This document shows, one piece after another, positions 46,825 to 55,304 of a stretch of DNA of 64,000 bases. The DNA is taken from positions 1 to 64,000 of the forward strand of contig NZ_JAOASO010000045.1 in the NCBI RefSeq assembly GCF_030158645.1. The letters run 5' to 3'. This DNA comes from Hydrogenophaga sp. (GTDB lineage Bacteria; Pseudomonadota; Gammaproteobacteria; Burkholderiales; Burkholderiaceae_C). The notes under the pieces were generated by a model. That model was not told the origin of the DNA and searched no databases. It saw only the letters and a list, made by a program, of their open reading frames with translations. Numbering within the stretch: position 1 is the first letter of the stretch; each line of letters opens with the position of its first letter. The position numbers and the translations under genes are program-made.

Positions 46825-47667
46825 ATGAGCGCGGCGATCCATTACTTGCGCACCGCGCCCGCGCGCGACCCTGCCTGGGCCTCCCGCGTCTTCTGGCTCG
46901 GCTTGGGCGCCGTGCTGCTGTGGCCGCTCATGGTGGCCACCGAGTTCAAGCCCTGGATCTTTCTGGAGCCCGACAACCTCAAGGTCACTCGCCAGTTTCT
47001 GGCCACCTTCTGGCCGCTGGTGGTCAACGCCGAGTTCATGGGCATGGTGGCGCGTGAAACCTGGCGCACCGTGGCCATGGCGACCGCCGGCGTCACGCTG
47101 GCGTTGATCGTGGCCATCCCGCTCACGCTGCTGTCGGTGCGCCTGCTGTCGGTCTCGGCCCTGTCGGGCCGCATGGCGCGCGGGCCGTTCTGGCTGCGCC
47201 AGCTGGTGCGCTGGTTGCTCATCGTGCTGCGCAGCATCCCCGAGCTGGTCTGGGCATTGGTGTTCGTGCGGGTGGTCGGCCTGGGCCCCACGGCCGGCGT
47301 GCTGGCGATCGCGCTCACCTACGGCGGCATGCTGGGCAAGGTGTATGGCGAGATCCTGGAAAGCGGTGAATCGCACGCCACCGAAACGCTTCTGCGCAAC
47401 GGCAGTGGCCGCCTGCAGGCCTTCTTTTACGGCCTGCTGCCGACCAACGCGGCCGAGCTCACCAGCTACACCGTGTACCGTTGGGAGTGCGCGATCCGCT
47501 CCTCGGTGGTGCTCGGCTTCGTGGGCGCGGGCGGCCTCGGCCAGCAGCTCGACAACTCCATGAAGATGTTCAACGGCGGCGAGGTGGCCACCATGCTGCT
47601 GGTGTTTGTGTTGCTGGTCGCGCTGGCGGACCGGGTGAGTTCGTGGCTGCGAAAGTCGCTCGGATGA
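46825..47667 (+). CDS. PhnE-like ABC transporter permease 1
   Basis: A 280-residue membrane protein with about six helices and the PhnE-type signature LLPTNAAELTSYTVYRWECAIRSSVVLGFVGAGGLGQQL. The segment IVLRSIPELVWALVFV is also typical. Its stop overlaps the start of the second permease by 4 bp (ATGA). Two different permeases imply a heterodimeric channel. Confidence 0.88.
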   Translation: MSAAIHYLRTAPARDPAWASRVFWLGLGAVLLWPLMVATEFKPWIFLEPDNLKVTRQFLATFWPLVVNAEFMGMVARETWRTVAMATAGVTLALIVAIPLTLLSVRLLSVSALSGRMARGPFWLRQLVRWLLIVLRSIPELVWALVFVRVVGLGPTAGVLAIALTYGGMLGKVYGEILESGESHATETLLRNGSGRLQAFFYGLLPTNAAELTSYTVYRWECAIRSSVVLGFVGAGGLGQQLDNSMKMFNGGEVATMLLVFVLLVALADRVSSWLRKSLG

Positions 47668-48488
47668 AACCCACCGCCGCCAACCCACCCTACAAGCTGC
47701 CCCCGCGCCTGTTCGACGCGCGCTGCAAGGCCTGCTGGTTCACCGCCGGCCTCATGGTGCTGGTGGTCGCGAGCTTCGCCTCGCTCGACCTGCAGTGGGG
47801 CCAGTTCCTCTCGCTGGAGGCGGCGCGCAGCATGGGCCGCTTCGTGGCGGAATTTTTCCCGCCCGACCTCTCGCCGGTGTTCGTGAAGAAGGTCGCCGTC
47901 GGCGCCTGGGAAACCCTGGCCATGTCGGCGCTGGGCACGGCACTGGCCGCGGCGGCCGGCCTGGCGCTGGCCCTGCCGGCGAGCCGCCTGCACGAGGCCG
48001 ACGCGGCCTGGGCCCGCGTGCCCACCCGCTGGGTGCTCAACGCGCTGCGCAGCATCCCCGAGCTGGTGTGGGCCGCGCTGCTGCTCATCTCGGCCGGCCT
48101 GGGTCCGTTCGCCGGCACGCTGGCGCTGGCCTTTCACACCACCGGTGTGCTGGGCCGCCTGTTCGCCGAAGCGATTGAAAACGCACCACCCGGCCCGGGC
48201 GACGCGCTGCGCGTGCAGGGTGTGGGCAATGTCCGCGTGTTTCTCTACGCCACGCTGCCCCAGGTGCTGCCGCAGCTCATGAGCTACACGCTGTACCGCT
48301 GGGAAAACAACATCCGCGCCGCCGCCGTGCTGGGCGTGGTGGGCGCCGGTGGCCTGGGCCAGCTGCTGGCCTTCCACATGGGCCTGTTCCAGATGAACAA
48401 GACCGCCACCATCCTCGGCGCCATGCTGCTCATGGTGGCGGTGGTGGACGCGGCCAGCCACGCCGCGCGGCGGTTGCTGACACGGTAG
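47664..48488 (+). CDS. PhnE-like ABC transporter permease 2
   Basis: A 274-residue permease related to the first, with NALRSIPELVWAALLLIS and TLPQVLPQLMSYTLYRWENNIRAAAVLGVVGAGGLGQLL. Its final stop lies 3 bp from the end of the convergent hipA gene. Like many PhnE pairs, the two permeases resemble each other and probably arose by duplication. Confidence 0.88.
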   Translation: MKPTAANPPYKLPPRLFDARCKACWFTAGLMVLVVASFASLDLQWGQFLSLEAARSMGRFVAEFFPPDLSPVFVKKVAVGAWETLAMSALGTALAAAAGLALALPASRLHEADAAWARVPTRWVLNALRSIPELVWAALLLISAGLGPFAGTLALAFHTTGVLGRLFAEAIENAPPGPGDALRVQGVGNVRVFLYATLPQVLPQLMSYTLYRWENNIRAAAVLGVVGAGGLGQLLAFHMGLFQMNKTATILGAMLLMVAVVDAASHAARRLLTR

Positions 48489-48491
48489 TAA

Positions 48492-49784
48492 TCACACCCG
48501 ACGCGGCCGTTTGCCGCGCCGGCTCTGCGCCTCCAACTGCTCTGCCACTGCGGCCAGTTGCTCAGGGCGCTCAGCCAGCTCGGCAGCCCTGACAAAGGCG
48601 GGCTGGAACCGCGCCACGTTCTCGCCCGGCACACCCTGCTCCCGCAGGCGTTGCTGCCAGTGGCCCGCCACGTGGTAGGCGGCATCACCGAGCCAGGCCA
48701 CGGCGTCGGGCAATTCAACACCGAAGTAAGAACAGACCGACAGCAGGTTGGGAGCCGAGCAGTCCTGCGAACCATCGGGCAACACGCTGAGCGCCAACGA
48801 GCCCACGAAACTGGGCAACGGTGTGATGTCGAAGGCGGGCGACAAGCGCCAGCCCTGGCCCGTGTGCAGCAGGCCGTGGTTGCGAGGGTGGTCGTCCCGG
48901 TTGCCCACCAAGGCGTTGTAGGCCATGCGACGCCACAGCTCGGTGAGGTCTTGTCGGCAATGCTGCTCGTCCGTGATCCAGCGCCGCATGCGGTCGGCCA
49001 GCACCAGGTAAGAGCGGCGGGCGTCGCCCGGCAAGGCACGGGCGTCCAGATCCAGCACCGTGCGGGCACTGGCATACAGGTGGCGCTGCGGCCGCCGGGG
49101 ATCGCCGGCGCGATCAAAGCGTTCGATCAGAAAAACCTCGTGGCTGTCGTGACGGATGAAGCGGACCCTGGGCACCCGCAGCCCCAGCTCGGCCGCCATC
49201 TGCATCACCACAAATTCGCGCGCTGGAAGGTTGGGCGCGTCGCCCCGGTCTTGCAGCTTGGCCAGCCACAAGGAGCCATCGTTTTCGATCGTGGCCTTGG
49301 GGCGTTCACCGCCGGCACTGGTGCCGTCGTCCTCGTTCATGCGGCGTATGGCCCGGCTCGACGGCGTGTCCTCATCCAGCAATTGCACCTGCTCAATCAA
49401 CTCGTGCAGGGTGTGCGGCGTCCAGCGGAGCTTGGCCTCGATGTCGCTGCACACCTCGATGGCGCCCACGCCATCGGGTGGGCCCAGCGCAAGCAACTCC
49501 AGCGGACCCAGTTCCCGGGTGTGCCGGGCCTGCAGCCGGTCACGGCCATAACCATCCGGCACGGCGTCCTCGATCACGCCGGGCAGCGCATGTTCGCCCA
49601 ACAGCTTGATGGCCGCTGAGCCACGGCCCAGGCGCAGGTGCATCGGGTCCAGCGGGCGCACGCCTTGGGCCGATTTGTAGTGACCCTCGTAAACGAAACG
49701 GCCTGCGCCCGCCTCCACGTCGATGTGCGCGGCCAACACCGGTTCGTTCGATCCGGGCAGCCAGGTCCAGACCGGCGAAGTCAT
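48492..49784 (-). CDS. hipA: HipA-family serine/threonine kinase toxin
   Basis: A 430-residue HipA-like kinase. It has the N-terminal HipA domain (VYEGHYKSAQG..., PLDPMHLRL), the P-loop-like GGERPKA segment, the catalytic motif NRDDHPRNHGLL and the DITP metal-binding motif. In E. coli HipA phosphorylates glutamyl-tRNA synthetase and induces persistence; other family members hit other tRNA synthetases. It starts in a 4-bp overlap with the hipB-like antitoxin gene. Confidence 0.9.
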   Translation of the reverse strand: MTSPVWTWLPGSNEPVLAAHIDVEAGAGRFVYEGHYKSAQGVRPLDPMHLRLGRGSAAIKLLGEHALPGVIEDAVPDGYGRDRLQARHTRELGPLELLALGPPDGVGAIEVCSDIEAKLRWTPHTLHELIEQVQLLDEDTPSSRAIRRMNEDDGTSAGGERPKATIENDGSLWLAKLQDRGDAPNLPAREFVVMQMAAELGLRVPRVRFIRHDSHEVFLIERFDRAGDPRRPQRHLYASARTVLDLDARALPGDARRSYLVLADRMRRWITDEQHCRQDLTELWRRMAYNALVGNRDDHPRNHGLLHTGQGWRLSPAFDITPLPSFVGSLALSVLPDGSQDCSAPNLLSVCSYFGVELPDAVAWLGDAAYHVAGHWQQRLREQGVPGENVARFQPAFVRAAELAERPEQLAAVAEQLEAQSRRGKRPRRV

Positions 49785-50077
49785 CGAGGTCTCCGCAATT
49801 GGTGGGTGGCGAACGTGGTCAGCGCCGGATCGCGCTGCGGCGCCAGCAGCTCGTCGAACTCGGCCAGCAGACCCAGGGCATCCAGCGCGCGGGCCAGCGT
49901 GCCCAGGGCCACCCCGGGATGGCCTTTTTCCAGCGCCACGATGGAGCTGGCACCCACGCCCGCGAGGTGCGCGAGGTCGCGTTGCGTGAGTCCCCGAGCG
50001 CGGCGCGCGAGCGCCACGCGCTCCCCCAGGTCTTGCAGGGAGCGGCTCGGGAGAACGGGAAATGGCGTTGCGCTCAT
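49781..50077 (-). CDS. hipB: HipB-like antitoxin, HTH repressor
   Basis: A 98-residue Cro/C1-type helix-turn-helix protein (LGERVALARRARGLTQRDLAHLAGVGASSIVALEKG) starting at ATG 50077; the frame is open upstream but the extra part runs antisense to egtB's end. It should bind HipA and repress the operon. Two inverted repeats immediately upstream (50092-50150) are good operator candidates. Confidence 0.88.
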   Translation of the reverse strand: MSATPFPVLPSRSLQDLGERVALARRARGLTQRDLAHLAGVGASSIVALEKGHPGVALGTLARALDALGLLAEFDELLAPQRDPALTTFATHQLRRPR

Positions 50078-50091
50078 TGCTGAAATTTCAA

Positions 50092-50150
50092 TCCAAAACT
50101 TAGCGATTGGACTGATTTTCCAGCATTGTTGTGTTTTGTCCAGCCAAAAC
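50092..50150. promoter_or_regulatory. Candidate hipBA operator region, two inverted repeats
   Basis: Upstream of hipB lie TCCAA (50092-50096) with TTGGA (50107-50111), spacer 10, and GTTTTG (50133-50138) with CAAAAC (50145-50150), spacer 6. Both are perfect dyads in the otherwise AT-richer 92-bp gap between egtB and hipB. HipB-type repressors bind paired dyads near their promoter; binding here is inferred. Confidence 0.55.
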
Positions 50151-50169
50151 GGCCGATGACGCTGATGCG

Positions 50170-51489
50170 CTACAGACTGCGCGCCAACCGCAACCCGCTG
50201 AACTGCCAGCGCACATCGGTCGGGAAAAAGTTGCGGTAGCTCGCGCGCAGGTGCGACGCCGGGGTGGCGCACGAGCCGCCGCGCAGCACGGTCTGGTTGA
50301 CCATGAACTTGCCGTTGTACTCACCCACCGCGCCCTCGGTGGGCTGGTAGCCCGGGTAGGCGCTGTAGCTGCTCGCCGTCCATTCCCAGACGTCGCCAAA
50401 CATCTGCAGCAGATCCGTGCCGGCCGCGCGCGCGGGCATGGGGTGCAGGGCGCCGGCGTCCTGCAGGTTGCCCTGCACCGGCAGGCCGGCCGCCGCGGCT
50501 TCCCACTCGGCCTCGGTGGGCAGTCGGGCGCCGGCCTGGTCGGTGTGGGTGGCCGAGGTCCAGCGGGCGAACGCGTCGGCCTCGAAGTAGCTCACGTGCA
50601 CCACCGGCGTGTGCGGATCCAGCGGCACATCGCCGTGCAGGGTGAACACGGTGGGCAGGGCGTGGGTGTCTTGGTGGAGCGTCCAGTACAGCGGCGCGCG
50701 GATGCCTTGCGTGCGCACCCAGTCCCAGCCAGCCGCGAGCCACCAGCGCGGGTCGGTGTAGCCGCCGTCGCGCACAAATTCCAGCCACTCGCCGTGCGTC
50801 ACCAGGCGGTTCATGAGCGCGTGCGGCTCCAGCCACTGCCGGTGGCGCGGGGATTCGTTGTCGAACGCAAAACCCTCACCGGCGTGGCCGATCTCGACCA
50901 AACCCCCTTCACGCTCGATCCACTGCGCGGGCACCGGCGACACCGAGACCAGCGGCCAGGCACGTTGGTACACCGGGCGCAGCGGGTTGATGGCGAGCAG
51001 GTGCTTGATGTCGGTGAGCAGCAGCTCCTGGTGCTGCTGCTCGTGGTGCAGGCCCATCGCGATCAGGCTCAGTGCGTCGGCACTGTCGGTGTGCGCGATC
51101 AGGTGCGCGATGCGTTCGTCCACCTGCTCGCGCCAGCGCCACACCTCGGCCAGGTCGGGCCGGGTGACCAGCCCGCGCTGCGACCGGGGAAACTGCTCGC
51201 CCACGCCGTTGTAGTAGCTGTTGTAGAGCACGCGGAACGCGGGGTTGAAGGGCTTGAAACCGGGCTCATGGGGCTCCAGCACGAAGGTCTCGAAAAACCA
51301 GGTGACGTGGGCCAGGTGCCACTTGGTCGGGCTGGCGTCGGCCATGGACTGGGCCTGGCAGTCCTCGGGCGAGAGCGGTGCGGCCAGCGAGCGCGTTTGT
51401 CCCCGCACCGCCTGGTAGCGCCGCGCGAGTTCCGTGCGATCCGCACCGGAACGGTTGCCTGCGGCGGGCTGGGGGGAGTCGTGTCGCAT
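50170..51489 (-). CDS. egtB: Ergothioneine biosynthesis sulfoxide synthase EgtB
   Basis: Non-heme iron enzyme joining hercynine to a thiol (cysteine or gamma-glutamylcysteine) with O2. The 439-residue protein has iron ligands His61 (HLAHVTW) and His149/His153 (HHEQQHQE) in a DinB-like domain and an FGE-sulfatase-type C-terminal domain with RLPTEAEWEAAA, VWEWTASSY, NGKFMVNQTVLRGGS and YRNFFPTDVRWQFSGLRLA. It is a different paralogue from senA. No egtA, egtC or egtE was seen. It begins 9 bp after the PQQ-type dehydrogenase gene, so they may be co-transcribed. Confidence 0.94.
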   Translation of the reverse strand: MRHDSPQPAAGNRSGADRTELARRYQAVRGQTRSLAAPLSPEDCQAQSMADASPTKWHLAHVTWFFETFVLEPHEPGFKPFNPAFRVLYNSYYNGVGEQFPRSQRGLVTRPDLAEVWRWREQVDERIAHLIAHTDSADALSLIAMGLHHEQQHQELLLTDIKHLLAINPLRPVYQRAWPLVSVSPVPAQWIEREGGLVEIGHAGEGFAFDNESPRHRQWLEPHALMNRLVTHGEWLEFVRDGGYTDPRWWLAAGWDWVRTQGIRAPLYWTLHQDTHALPTVFTLHGDVPLDPHTPVVHVSYFEADAFARWTSATHTDQAGARLPTEAEWEAAAAGLPVQGNLQDAGALHPMPARAAGTDLLQMFGDVWEWTASSYSAYPGYQPTEGAVGEYNGKFMVNQTVLRGGSCATPASHLRASYRNFFPTDVRWQFSGLRLARSL

Positions 51490-51498
51490 GGAGGCCTT

Positions 51499-52611
51499 TC
51501 AGCGCGCGGGCAGCAGGCGCAACAGCTGACCATCGCGGTCGTCGGTCAGCAGGTAGATGAACCCATCGGGGCCTTCGCGCACGTCGCGCACGCGCTGGTT
51601 GAGCTTGGGCAGCAGTTTTTCTTCGCGCACCACACGGCCACCTTCGATGACCAGACGCGAAAGGTAACGGAACTTGAGCGATCCGGCCAGCAGGCTGCCC
51701 TTCCAGGCTGGCCCGTAACGGTCGCTGGTGACAAACGCCAGGCCCGACGGTGCGATCGACGGGGTCCACTGGTGCAGCGGCTGCTCCAGCCCCGCCTTGC
51801 TGGTGATGCCGTCGCCGATGGCGCCGCCACCGTAGTTTTCGCCGTGCGTGATCACCGGCCAGCCGTAGTTTTTACCCGCCTCGGGACGGTTGATTTCGTC
51901 ACCGCCTTGTGGCCCGTGCTCGGAAGTCCACAGCCGGCCATCGGGCCCGAGCGCCGCACCCTGCAGGTTGCGGTGGCCGACGCTCCAGATTTCGGGCAGC
52001 GCGCCCAGGCGACCGACATGGGGGTTGTCCACGTGGGCGCCACCGGTGGCGCGCACGCGCACCACCTTGCCGTGGTGGTTGTCCAGCGTCTGGGCGTCGT
52101 TCATGCGGGAGTAACGGTCACCCAGGGTCAGAAACAGGCTGCCATCACCCGCCTGGACGATGCGGCAGCCAAAGTGCGATCGGCTGCTGATCTTGGGGGT
52201 CTGGCTGAAGATGACCTTCACGTCGTCGAGTCGGGTCGAGTCGCTGGAGAGCGTGGCCGACGCCAGGGCGGTGGAATTGCCGCTGCCGGTGGCCGCGGGC
52301 TCCGAAAAACAGAAGTACAGCGTGCGGTTGCGGTGGAAGTTTCGGTCGGTGATCACATCGAGCAGGCCGCCCTGCCCGCCCGCGTCCACCGCCGGCAAGC
52401 CCCCGAGCGGCGCACCGAGGCGGCCATCGGCGCCCACCACCCGCATGCGTCCGGGCCGTTCGGTCACCAGCATGCGGCCTTCGCCGATGAAGGCCACACC
52501 CCACGGGTTCTGCAGGCCGCTGGCCACCACCTCGGTGGTCTGGGCTTGCGCCAGCGTTGACGTGAGGCCGCCCACGGCCAGGGCGAATGAAAGGGCAATC
52601 GAGCGTGTCAT
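51499..52611 (-). CDS. PQQ-dependent aldose sugar dehydrogenase-like protein
   Basis: A 370-residue exported six-bladed beta-propeller of the soluble glucose/sorbosone dehydrogenase family: signal peptide (to ~residue 26), GLQNPWGVAFIGEGRMLVTERPGRMRVV, GGQGGLLDV, the active-site region SVGHRNLQG and GDEINRPEAGKNYGWP. The start at 52611 (MTRSIALS) has GGAG about 10 bp upstream; ATG 52620 is too close to that site. It likely oxidises sugars in the periplasm using PQQ. It is followed after 9 bp by egtB. Confidence 0.88.
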   Translation of the reverse strand: MTRSIALSFALAVGGLTSTLAQAQTTEVVASGLQNPWGVAFIGEGRMLVTERPGRMRVVGADGRLGAPLGGLPAVDAGGQGGLLDVITDRNFHRNRTLYFCFSEPAATGSGNSTALASATLSSDSTRLDDVKVIFSQTPKISSRSHFGCRIVQAGDGSLFLTLGDRYSRMNDAQTLDNHHGKVVRVRATGGAHVDNPHVGRLGALPEIWSVGHRNLQGAALGPDGRLWTSEHGPQGGDEINRPEAGKNYGWPVITHGENYGGGAIGDGITSKAGLEQPLHQWTPSIAPSGLAFVTSDRYGPAWKGSLLAGSLKFRYLSRLVIEGGRVVREEKLLPKLNQRVRDVREGPDGFIYLLTDDRDGQLLRLLPAR

Positions 52612-52688
52612 CAAGGGCATCTCCGGTGTCGTTTCACAAAGTCGACCGGGTTGGTGCCCGTGGGCACCCGAGGGTTCCCCCACGCCGG

Positions 52689-53273
52689 TCAACCGAAGGG
52701 CCGAACGCCGAACAGAAAGGCGTGCGCCCACACCACGAACAGCACGTACAGGCCCAGGCCACCCACGACGGCGATGGCGTCGTTGGCCTTGCTGCCGGGC
52801 AGCGCCGGGGCCGGGCGCGTCAGGCCCGCTGCAGCGCGTTTTTTCACCGAGATGCGGTCTGCCACCGCCCACGCCAGGAAGCCACCGAAGAGCAACACAT
52901 CGGCCAGCGTGCCGTTGGCCAGCAGGTGGGCCAGGGCCCAGAGCTTCACCGCCAACAGCATGGGGTGTTTGGCCGTGCGCTGGATGCGCCCGGGCAGGTA
53001 GGTCGCGAGCAACAGCACGAACACGGGCAGCATCAACAGCGCAGCGAGGTGCCGGAAGCCATTGGGCAAGGTGTAGAGCAACACCGGCGCCTCACGCGCC
53101 GCGCCATAGCCCACGACGATGAGCACAAAGCCGGCCAGCGAGACCAGTGAGTACAGGCCCTTCCAGGGCCCTTCACCCATCTGCTGGACCAGGCGGTTGC
53201 GCCCGTTGACCGACACGATGGACACCGAATGGATGCCCAGAAACAAGACCAGACCGAGGATCAACAACACCAT
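52689..53273 (-). CDS. NnrU-family membrane protein
   Basis: A 194-residue protein with about six hydrophobic helices, beginning MVLLILGLVLFLGIHSVSIV and containing TAKHPMLLAVKLWALAHLLANGTLADVLLFGGFLAWAV, the NnrU signature. The family is related to isoprenylcysteine methyltransferase-like membrane proteins and was named from denitrification loci; no such genes lie here. The function is unknown. The open frame continues upstream to 53480 but only the part from 53273 is conserved. Confidence 0.86.
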   Translation of the reverse strand: MVLLILGLVLFLGIHSVSIVSVNGRNRLVQQMGEGPWKGLYSLVSLAGFVLIVVGYGAAREAPVLLYTLPNGFRHLAALLMLPVFVLLLATYLPGRIQRTAKHPMLLAVKLWALAHLLANGTLADVLLFGGFLAWAVADRISVKKRAAAGLTRPAPALPGSKANDAIAVVGGLGLYVLFVVWAHAFLFGVRPFG

Positions 53274-53416
53274 GAGAGGGCTCCTGTGCACCCGGCCACC
53301 CGCCACCGGGCGGCCTGAGAACTGGGCTGACTCTAACGGGCTTTCATGCCCGAGCACGCCGGCCGGCCTTTGGGCGTGAGCAGCCTGCCCGCTGCAAAAC
53401 CTGACAGAGTCCGCGC

Positions 53417-54760
53417 ATGCCGCGCCTGCAACGCATCTCCGCCGTCCGCAACTGGACCGAGCGCCACGCCCACCGGCCACTCAAGCTGGCAGAAGACGAT
53501 GACGGTCGCATCTGGCTGCGCCTGGACGATCTGCGCCAGTGGATGCCCGGACTGCCCCAGGACGCCGCCCTCGCGCAAAAGCACCCCGGGCAGGTGCGGC
53601 TGGCCGACGCTTCCACCCGCCCCTACCTGGAAGCCAGCGCGTTCGCCTGGCTCACCCGCAAAAGCACCAACGCGCCCACGCTCAAGCTGGTCGCGTGGCT
53701 GGAGCACAACGTGCTCGCTCCCGCCCGCCGGCGCCATGCCTGGGCCGACTACCAGGGCCACGACGGCATGGCGAAATACCGCGACGTGCTCCCCGCCAAT
53801 GTCGAGAAGATCGTGCGCCACGTGGAGGGAGCGCCCTGGTGGAAGCTGGAGCTCGACCCGCGCTTCTGGGTCATCACGCAGGGGCACTGGCGCATGGCCA
53901 ACACGCTGGTGGCCGGCTTCGCGCTGGGGCTGCTGGCGCTCGGCGTGGCGGGCTGGCTGGAGAGCAAGACCTGGGATGTGGAGAACAGTTACCTGTCCTG
54001 GCTCTGGGCCGCCGTGGCCGTGACCCTGTGGGCGCTGGTGTGGAACGGCGCGTGGATCGTGGGGGCCGTGCGCACCAGCGCGCGCCGCGTGCACGAAGGC
54101 GTGGCGCCCTGGGTGGCGGTGGCGGGTCTGGTGGCCAACATGGTGGCCGCGCTGGTCATGGCCCTGGCCGTTGCCTCCAGCCTGGGCGCCCTGCTGCAGG
54201 GTTGGTGGTCGCACTACGGGCAAGGCCGCGGCGCGGTGACCATCACCCCGATGCGGTCCGAGAGCGGCGAGGTGACCCGTCTGGGTGTGACCGGCCACAT
54301 GGGCGTGGGCAGCACCCGCGCGCTCATGCGGGCGCTGGCGCAGTACCCCGACGTGCGCGTGCTCGAGATCACCAGCACCGGCGGGCTGATGACCGAGGGC
54401 CACGGCATGGCGCGCGTGGCCTTGCAGCGCGCGCTCAACACGCAGGTCACACAAACGTGCGCCAGCGCCTGCACGCTGGTGTTTGTGGCGGGCGAGCGGC
54501 GCCTGCTCGCACCCGAAGCCCGCATGGGATTTCAACCCCGCCCGGGGCCGTTCGGGTGGTTGGGCCTGGACCGGTCGTCCACGGATCAGGTGGTGGCCGA
54601 CTTTTACCGGGAGCGCGGCGTGCCCGAAGAATTCATCCAGAAAGCGCTCGGCGCACCCGGGTGGGATGTGTGGGAGCCCGGTCAGACCGGCCTGCTCGGT
54701 GCCGGCGTGGCCACGGGCCGCACCACCGCAGACGCACCCGGCGCGCCGGCCGGCAACTGA
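53417..54760 (+). CDS. Membrane protein with ClpP/crotonase-like periplasmic domain (COG3904-like)
   Basis: A 447-residue protein. An N-terminal soluble part (1-150, basic) is followed by about three transmembrane segments (160-185, 197-215, 232-258) and a C-terminal domain with the ClpP-like pattern LEITSTGGLMTEGHGMARVALQ and TCASACTLVFVAGERR. The serine in C-A-S-A-C occupies the position of a ClpP-type nucleophile. Related predicted periplasmic proteins (COG3904) are uncharacterised. It ends 4 bp from the convergent lipoprotein gene. Confidence 0.78.
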   Translation: MPRLQRISAVRNWTERHAHRPLKLAEDDDGRIWLRLDDLRQWMPGLPQDAALAQKHPGQVRLADASTRPYLEASAFAWLTRKSTNAPTLKLVAWLEHNVLAPARRRHAWADYQGHDGMAKYRDVLPANVEKIVRHVEGAPWWKLELDPRFWVITQGHWRMANTLVAGFALGLLALGVAGWLESKTWDVENSYLSWLWAAVAVTLWALVWNGAWIVGAVRTSARRVHEGVAPWVAVAGLVANMVAALVMALAVASSLGALLQGWWSHYGQGRGAVTITPMRSESGEVTRLGVTGHMGVGSTRALMRALAQYPDVRVLEITSTGGLMTEGHGMARVALQRALNTQVTQTCASACTLVFVAGERRLLAPEARMGFQPRPGPFGWLGLDRSSTDQVVADFYRERGVPEEFIQKALGAPGWDVWEPGQTGLLGAGVATGRTTADAPGAPAGN

Positions 54761-54764
54761 CACG

Positions 54765-55247
54765 TCAAGGAATGGCGCCGTTTTTGTTGCACTCGGGCGG
54801 CTCACCGTAGCCGGCCGAACGCACGGTCCGCTCCTGCGTGATTTCGATCTGGAACCACAGGCAGAAGTTGTTCTCGTAGCGGTAGTTCCACACCGTGCCC
54901 CGGTCGCGCCCGAGCCGCCACACCTCGCTCGGACGACCCAGCGCCAGCGACACCGCGTCCTGCGTCATCCCCGGTGCGATCTGGTTGAAGCGGGCTTCGG
55001 TCAGCACCTGCTCGGAACGGGTGGCGCGTCCGTCGGCGTCGAGGTACACAAAATACGTGTGACGGCCATACGGACCGCGCGGGTATTCGAGCCGCGTGCC
55101 GCCCTCCACGGCCCGCTGCACGTCGGGCGGCCCCATGCGGGCCACGATGGCTTCCCGGGTGGCACCCGCCACCTCCCTGGGCGGCCCGTAGCCGCTGCAC
55201 GCCGACAACAACGTCACCCCGGCCAGACCCCACCATGACATGCGCAT
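54765..55247 (-). CDS. SmpA/OmlA (BamE)-domain lipoprotein
   Basis: A 160-residue lipoprotein with lipobox L-S-A-C at Cys17. The middle (VEGGTRLEYPRGPYGRHTYFVYLDADGR, then FNQIAPGMTQDAVSLALGRPSEVWRL, then VWNYRY) is the two-repeat BamE/SmpA-like fold that binds outer-membrane assembly partners. It is probably not the essential BamE itself but a paralogue. An alternative start two codons later is possible. Confidence 0.8.
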   Translation of the reverse strand: MRMSWWGLAGVTLLSACSGYGPPREVAGATREAIVARMGPPDVQRAVEGGTRLEYPRGPYGRHTYFVYLDADGRATRSEQVLTEARFNQIAPGMTQDAVSLALGRPSEVWRLGRDRGTVWNYRYENNFCLWFQIEITQERTVRSAGYGEPPECNKNGAIP

Positions 55248-55304
55248 TGCTCGACTCCTGAGTTCAACAAACGGTGTCGTTGGACGGGGTTCGCGGGGAC
55301 AAGT

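Noticed and set aside
50131-52560. 809-codon open frame antisense to egtB and the PQQ-type dehydrogenase
   Set aside because: Both genes on the minus strand have intact family motifs; this frame is only a shadow.
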